A stretch of 64,000 nucleotides of DNA from Streptomyces sp. NBC_00341 (GTDB lineage Bacteria > Actinomycetota > Actinomycetes > Streptomycetales > Streptomycetaceae). Positions 62,256 to 64,000 of the stretch are shown here, one piece after another. The first letter of the stretch is position 1. The number at the start of each line of letters is the position of its first letter. A model generated the notes under the pieces. The model saw nothing but the letters and a program-made list of their open reading frames with translations, was not told the DNA's origin and did no database searches. The stretch spans positions 8,184,001-8,248,000 of the forward strand of contig NZ_CP108002.1 of NCBI RefSeq assembly GCF_041435055.1, in the 5' to 3' direction. A program made the position numbers and the translations under genes.

Positions 62256-62942
62256 ATGCCCCACCGTAATGCACCCCTGACCGAGACCGGACGTCTGCGT
62301 CTGGCCCGCTGCGTCGTCGAGGACGGCTGGCCCCTGCGACGGGCCGCCGAACGCTTCCAGGTCTCACCCACTACGGCTCAGCGGTGGGCCCGCCGCTACC
62401 GCGAACTGGGCGAGGCAGGCATGACTGACCGGTCCTCGCGCCCGCACCACAGCCCACGCCGGACACCGGCCCGCACCGAGCGGCGGATCATCAAGGTCCG
62501 TGTACTGCGCCGATGGGGACCGGCCCGCATCGCCTACCTCCTCGGTCTGAACCCCGCCACCGTCCACCGCGTCCTGACCCGTTACCGCCTCGCCCGCCTG
62601 GCCCATCTGGACCGTGCCACCGGCCGTGTCATACGCCGCTGCGAGCGCGAGAAGCCCGGCGAGCTGGTGCACGTGGACATCAAGAAGCTCGGCAACATCC
62701 CCGACGGCGGCGGCCACAAGACCCTTGGACGCCTGGCCGGCCGCAAGACCCGCTCCGGCGTTGGCTACAGCTACCTCCACAACGCCATCGACGACCATTC
62801 CCGCCTCGCCTACAGCGAGATCCTCACCGATGAGAAGAAGGCTCGCGGGTACAGGCGTAGTCGTGGCCGCGTTGCAGGGTTTGGTATCCGGCCCGTGATC
62901 GCCGGGGAGGGCACCGACGGGCCCGGTGCTCCCGGAGGATGA
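62256..62942 (+). pseudogene. Truncated IS481-family transposase
   Basis: Residues 1-194 match IS481-type transposases. They comprise an N-terminal HTH (TETGRLRLARCVVEDGWPLR, then FQVSPTTAQRWARRYRELG), a second HTH segment with TERRIIKVRVLRRWGPARIAYLLGL in parts, and the start of the DDE domain with LVHVDIKKLGNIP (first Asp) and YLHNAIDDHSRLAYSEILTDEKKA (second Asp, given in part). Right after EKKA, near 62840, the similarity stops and unrelated sequence follows to the stop. The third catalytic acidic residue and the right end of the IS are missing. The element cannot move on its own. Confidence 0.85.
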
Positions 62943-62965
62943 GGATCCGGGGCGCGCGCTCATCG

Positions 62966-64000
62966 TCACCAGCCCAGTTCCGTGTAGGGGCTGCCGACGG
63001 AGATCCCTTCGATGGCCGCGCGGGTGTAGTCGACGAGCTGCTTCGGCAAGTTCGTAGGCTCCCACCACTGCCATGACAGGCACTTGTCCGGCTCGAGCAG
63101 CTCGGGATCGCCCTTCCAGCGATGAGCCCGAAATACCAGCTGCATCAGTGGCGGTCCGCCGGGGGCGTCAACGACGTGCACGACATGCGCGAGTCTTACG
63201 TCTGCCGGGTCAATGACCAGCCCGGCTTCCTCTCGGGCCTCTCGAATCAGGCAGGTGAGAGCCGACTCCTGTTCGCACTTCCCCGATAGGTAATGCCAGG
63301 TGTTGCCCGCGAAAGCAGAGTCGGGGTGGCGCAGGCCGAGGAGAATCCGGCCCTCATCGTCCTGGAGGTGGAGGTGGACGCCGACTCCGTTCAGCACTGT
63401 CCGGCTACCCCCGTCGCGCACCGGCCGGGCGGCGACCGGTCGGGCGAGGGCCTGTTCGGCGGCGTGGCGGCGGATCAGATCGGGGAGTCCGGGGCTCAGC
63501 CGCAGCCTGTCCAGCTGGTCGGGGGTGAACCAGCGCAGCAGCACCCCCTCCCTGAGCTGGAGCCGGTCAGGGTCCCCGTTCCATCGGCCGCTGAAGACGC
63601 GGATGGGTACGTGGAGCCCATCGACGCTGATGGCCTCCTCCACGGCGTACGGCTTCAGATCTTCGAGGTGCAGACCGGGGACCTCCTCGGACAGCTCACG
63701 CGTCAGGGTGTCGGCAAGGTTCCGGTCGCCCCGCTCGCGTCCGCCGCCGAGCAGCGAGAGTGTCCATGGCTCCCAGATCCAGGGCCGGTCATCTCGAAGA
63801 TGGAGAAGATAGGACCCGGCTCCGTCATGGACCAGAGCGGATGCGTTCACCGGCTCCGGCCGGCCGTCCAGCCCCGCGTCGCGGATCTTGGCGCGCAGGG
63901 TCGGAGAAGTGACGTCGCAGAGCGGGAGCCACCGGGCGGCGGACACCTCCTGCTCCTGCAAGGCGATCTCCGGCGGCAGCTCATCCACGAGGTAGAACAC
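62966..64000 (-). CDS. Multi-Nudix hydrolase, C-terminal part (cut by window edge)
   Basis: The visible 344 residues continue beyond the right edge. Three Nudix-like units are suggested: the tail of one (ALQEQEVSAARWLPL), a second with LLGGGRERGDRNLADTLTRELSEE, and a third with YLSGKCEQESALTCLIREAREEAGL. The second lacks the usual Glu of the GX5E part, and the third is one residue shorter than the consensus, so only the REAREEAG part is well kept there. Such proteins hydrolyse nucleoside diphosphate derivatives. No start codon is in the window. Confidence 0.75.
   Translation of the reverse strand: MFYLVDELPPEIALQEQEVSAARWLPLCDVTSPTLRAKIRDAGLDGRPEPVNASALVHDGAGSYLLHLRDDRPWIWEPWTLSLLGGGRERGDRNLADTLTRELSEEVPGLHLEDLKPYAVEEAISVDGLHVPIRVFSGRWNGDPDRLQLREGVLLRWFTPDQLDRLRLSPGLPDLIRRHAAEQALARPVAARPVRDGGSRTVLNGVGVHLHLQDDEGRILLGLRHPDSAFAGNTWHYLSGKCEQESALTCLIREAREEAGLVIDPADVRLAHVVHVVDAPGGPPLMQLVFRAHRWKGDPELLEPDKCLSWQWWEPTNLPKQLVDYTRAAIEGISVGSPYTELGW

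Noticed and set aside
61173..62264. Longer start at 62264 for the beta-propeller-like protein
   Set aside because: The added 75 residues are low-complexity and overlap the IS left end; GTG 62039 has a good ribosome site.
1..64000. tRNA or rRNA genes
   Set aside because: No cloverleaf with TTCGA loop and CCA end or rRNA signature was noticed on either strand by eye.

Overview
The window looks like a Streptomyces (or close actinobacterial) chromosome segment. GC is very high throughout, third codon positions are almost always G or C, GTG and TTG starts are common, ribosome binding sites are GGAGG-like, and many operons use 4-nt ATGA/GTGA overlaps. Families typical of Streptomyces are present: a PAS-GAF-SpoIIE-HATPase phosphatase, TIGR03084 and maleylpyruvate-isomerase-like DinB proteins, DUF899, and a ThuA/ricin secreted protein. 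Several broken genes (CorA, ThuA/ricin, group II intron reverse transcriptase, IS481 transposase, DUF6882) suggest an accessory, arm-like region.

The centrepiece, about 13.5-39.7 kb, is an enediyne-type polyketide cluster. A tight rightward operon, each gene overlapping the next by 4 nt, encodes UNBV, UNBU, the iterative enediyne synthase PKSE (KS-AT-ACP-KR-DH-PPTase, 1961 aa), the hot-dog thioesterase TEBC and a flavin reductase. UNBL (DUF1702) and a cytochrome P450 form a separate operon facing it, instead of UNBL sitting directly before UNBV. On the left, a leftward operon carries a GMC oxidoreductase, two AhpD/CMD-like redox proteins and an SDR. Further left are an N-terminal-HTH AraC regulator and a rightward set (TIGR03084 protein, ABC1/UbiB kinase, NAD-dependent epimerase, DinB protein). 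On the right are a polytopic membrane protein, a TetR regulator and a divergent carotenoid cleavage oxygenase. I see no apoprotein, sugar or aromatic-arm genes, so this is a cryptic or reduced enediyne/polyene locus.

Left flank (1-13.3 kb): a CocE/NonD hydrolase and divergent TetR around a perfect 22-bp palindrome, a CorA remnant, a group D flavin monooxygenase, a SnoaL-like protein, an uncharacterised 171-aa protein, a decayed ThuA/ricin gene, a DUF485-sodium:solute symporter pair, a large SpoIIE phosphatase and an MFS carrier. Four copies of one promoter/operator module (AAARTGTTGACACT over the -35) occur here as two divergent pairs.

Right flank (39.8-51.6 kb): an MFS efflux pump; an ArsR-SRPBCC operon and a VOC gene separated by four copies of GCAA-N8-TTGC; then a largely leftward run of oxidative/catabolic genes (flavin-nucleotide-binding protein, GFA, F420-reductase-like, ACAD-like monooxygenase, alpha/beta hydrolase, SDR, DUF899, and a CoA-ligase/hydratase-lyase pair resembling Fcs-Ech of hydroxycinnamate cleavage).

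Far right (52-64 kb): a membrane protein, a dead group II intron RT, a second AraC paralogue, a two-gene operon of an FAD/NAD(P) protein and a PEP-synthase-like protein lacking its ATP-grasp domain and catalytic Cys motif, a LanC-like protein, a beta-propeller-like protein, a truncated IS481 transposase and a partial multi-Nudix protein. Most intergenic spaces between convergent genes carry strong hairpin terminators.
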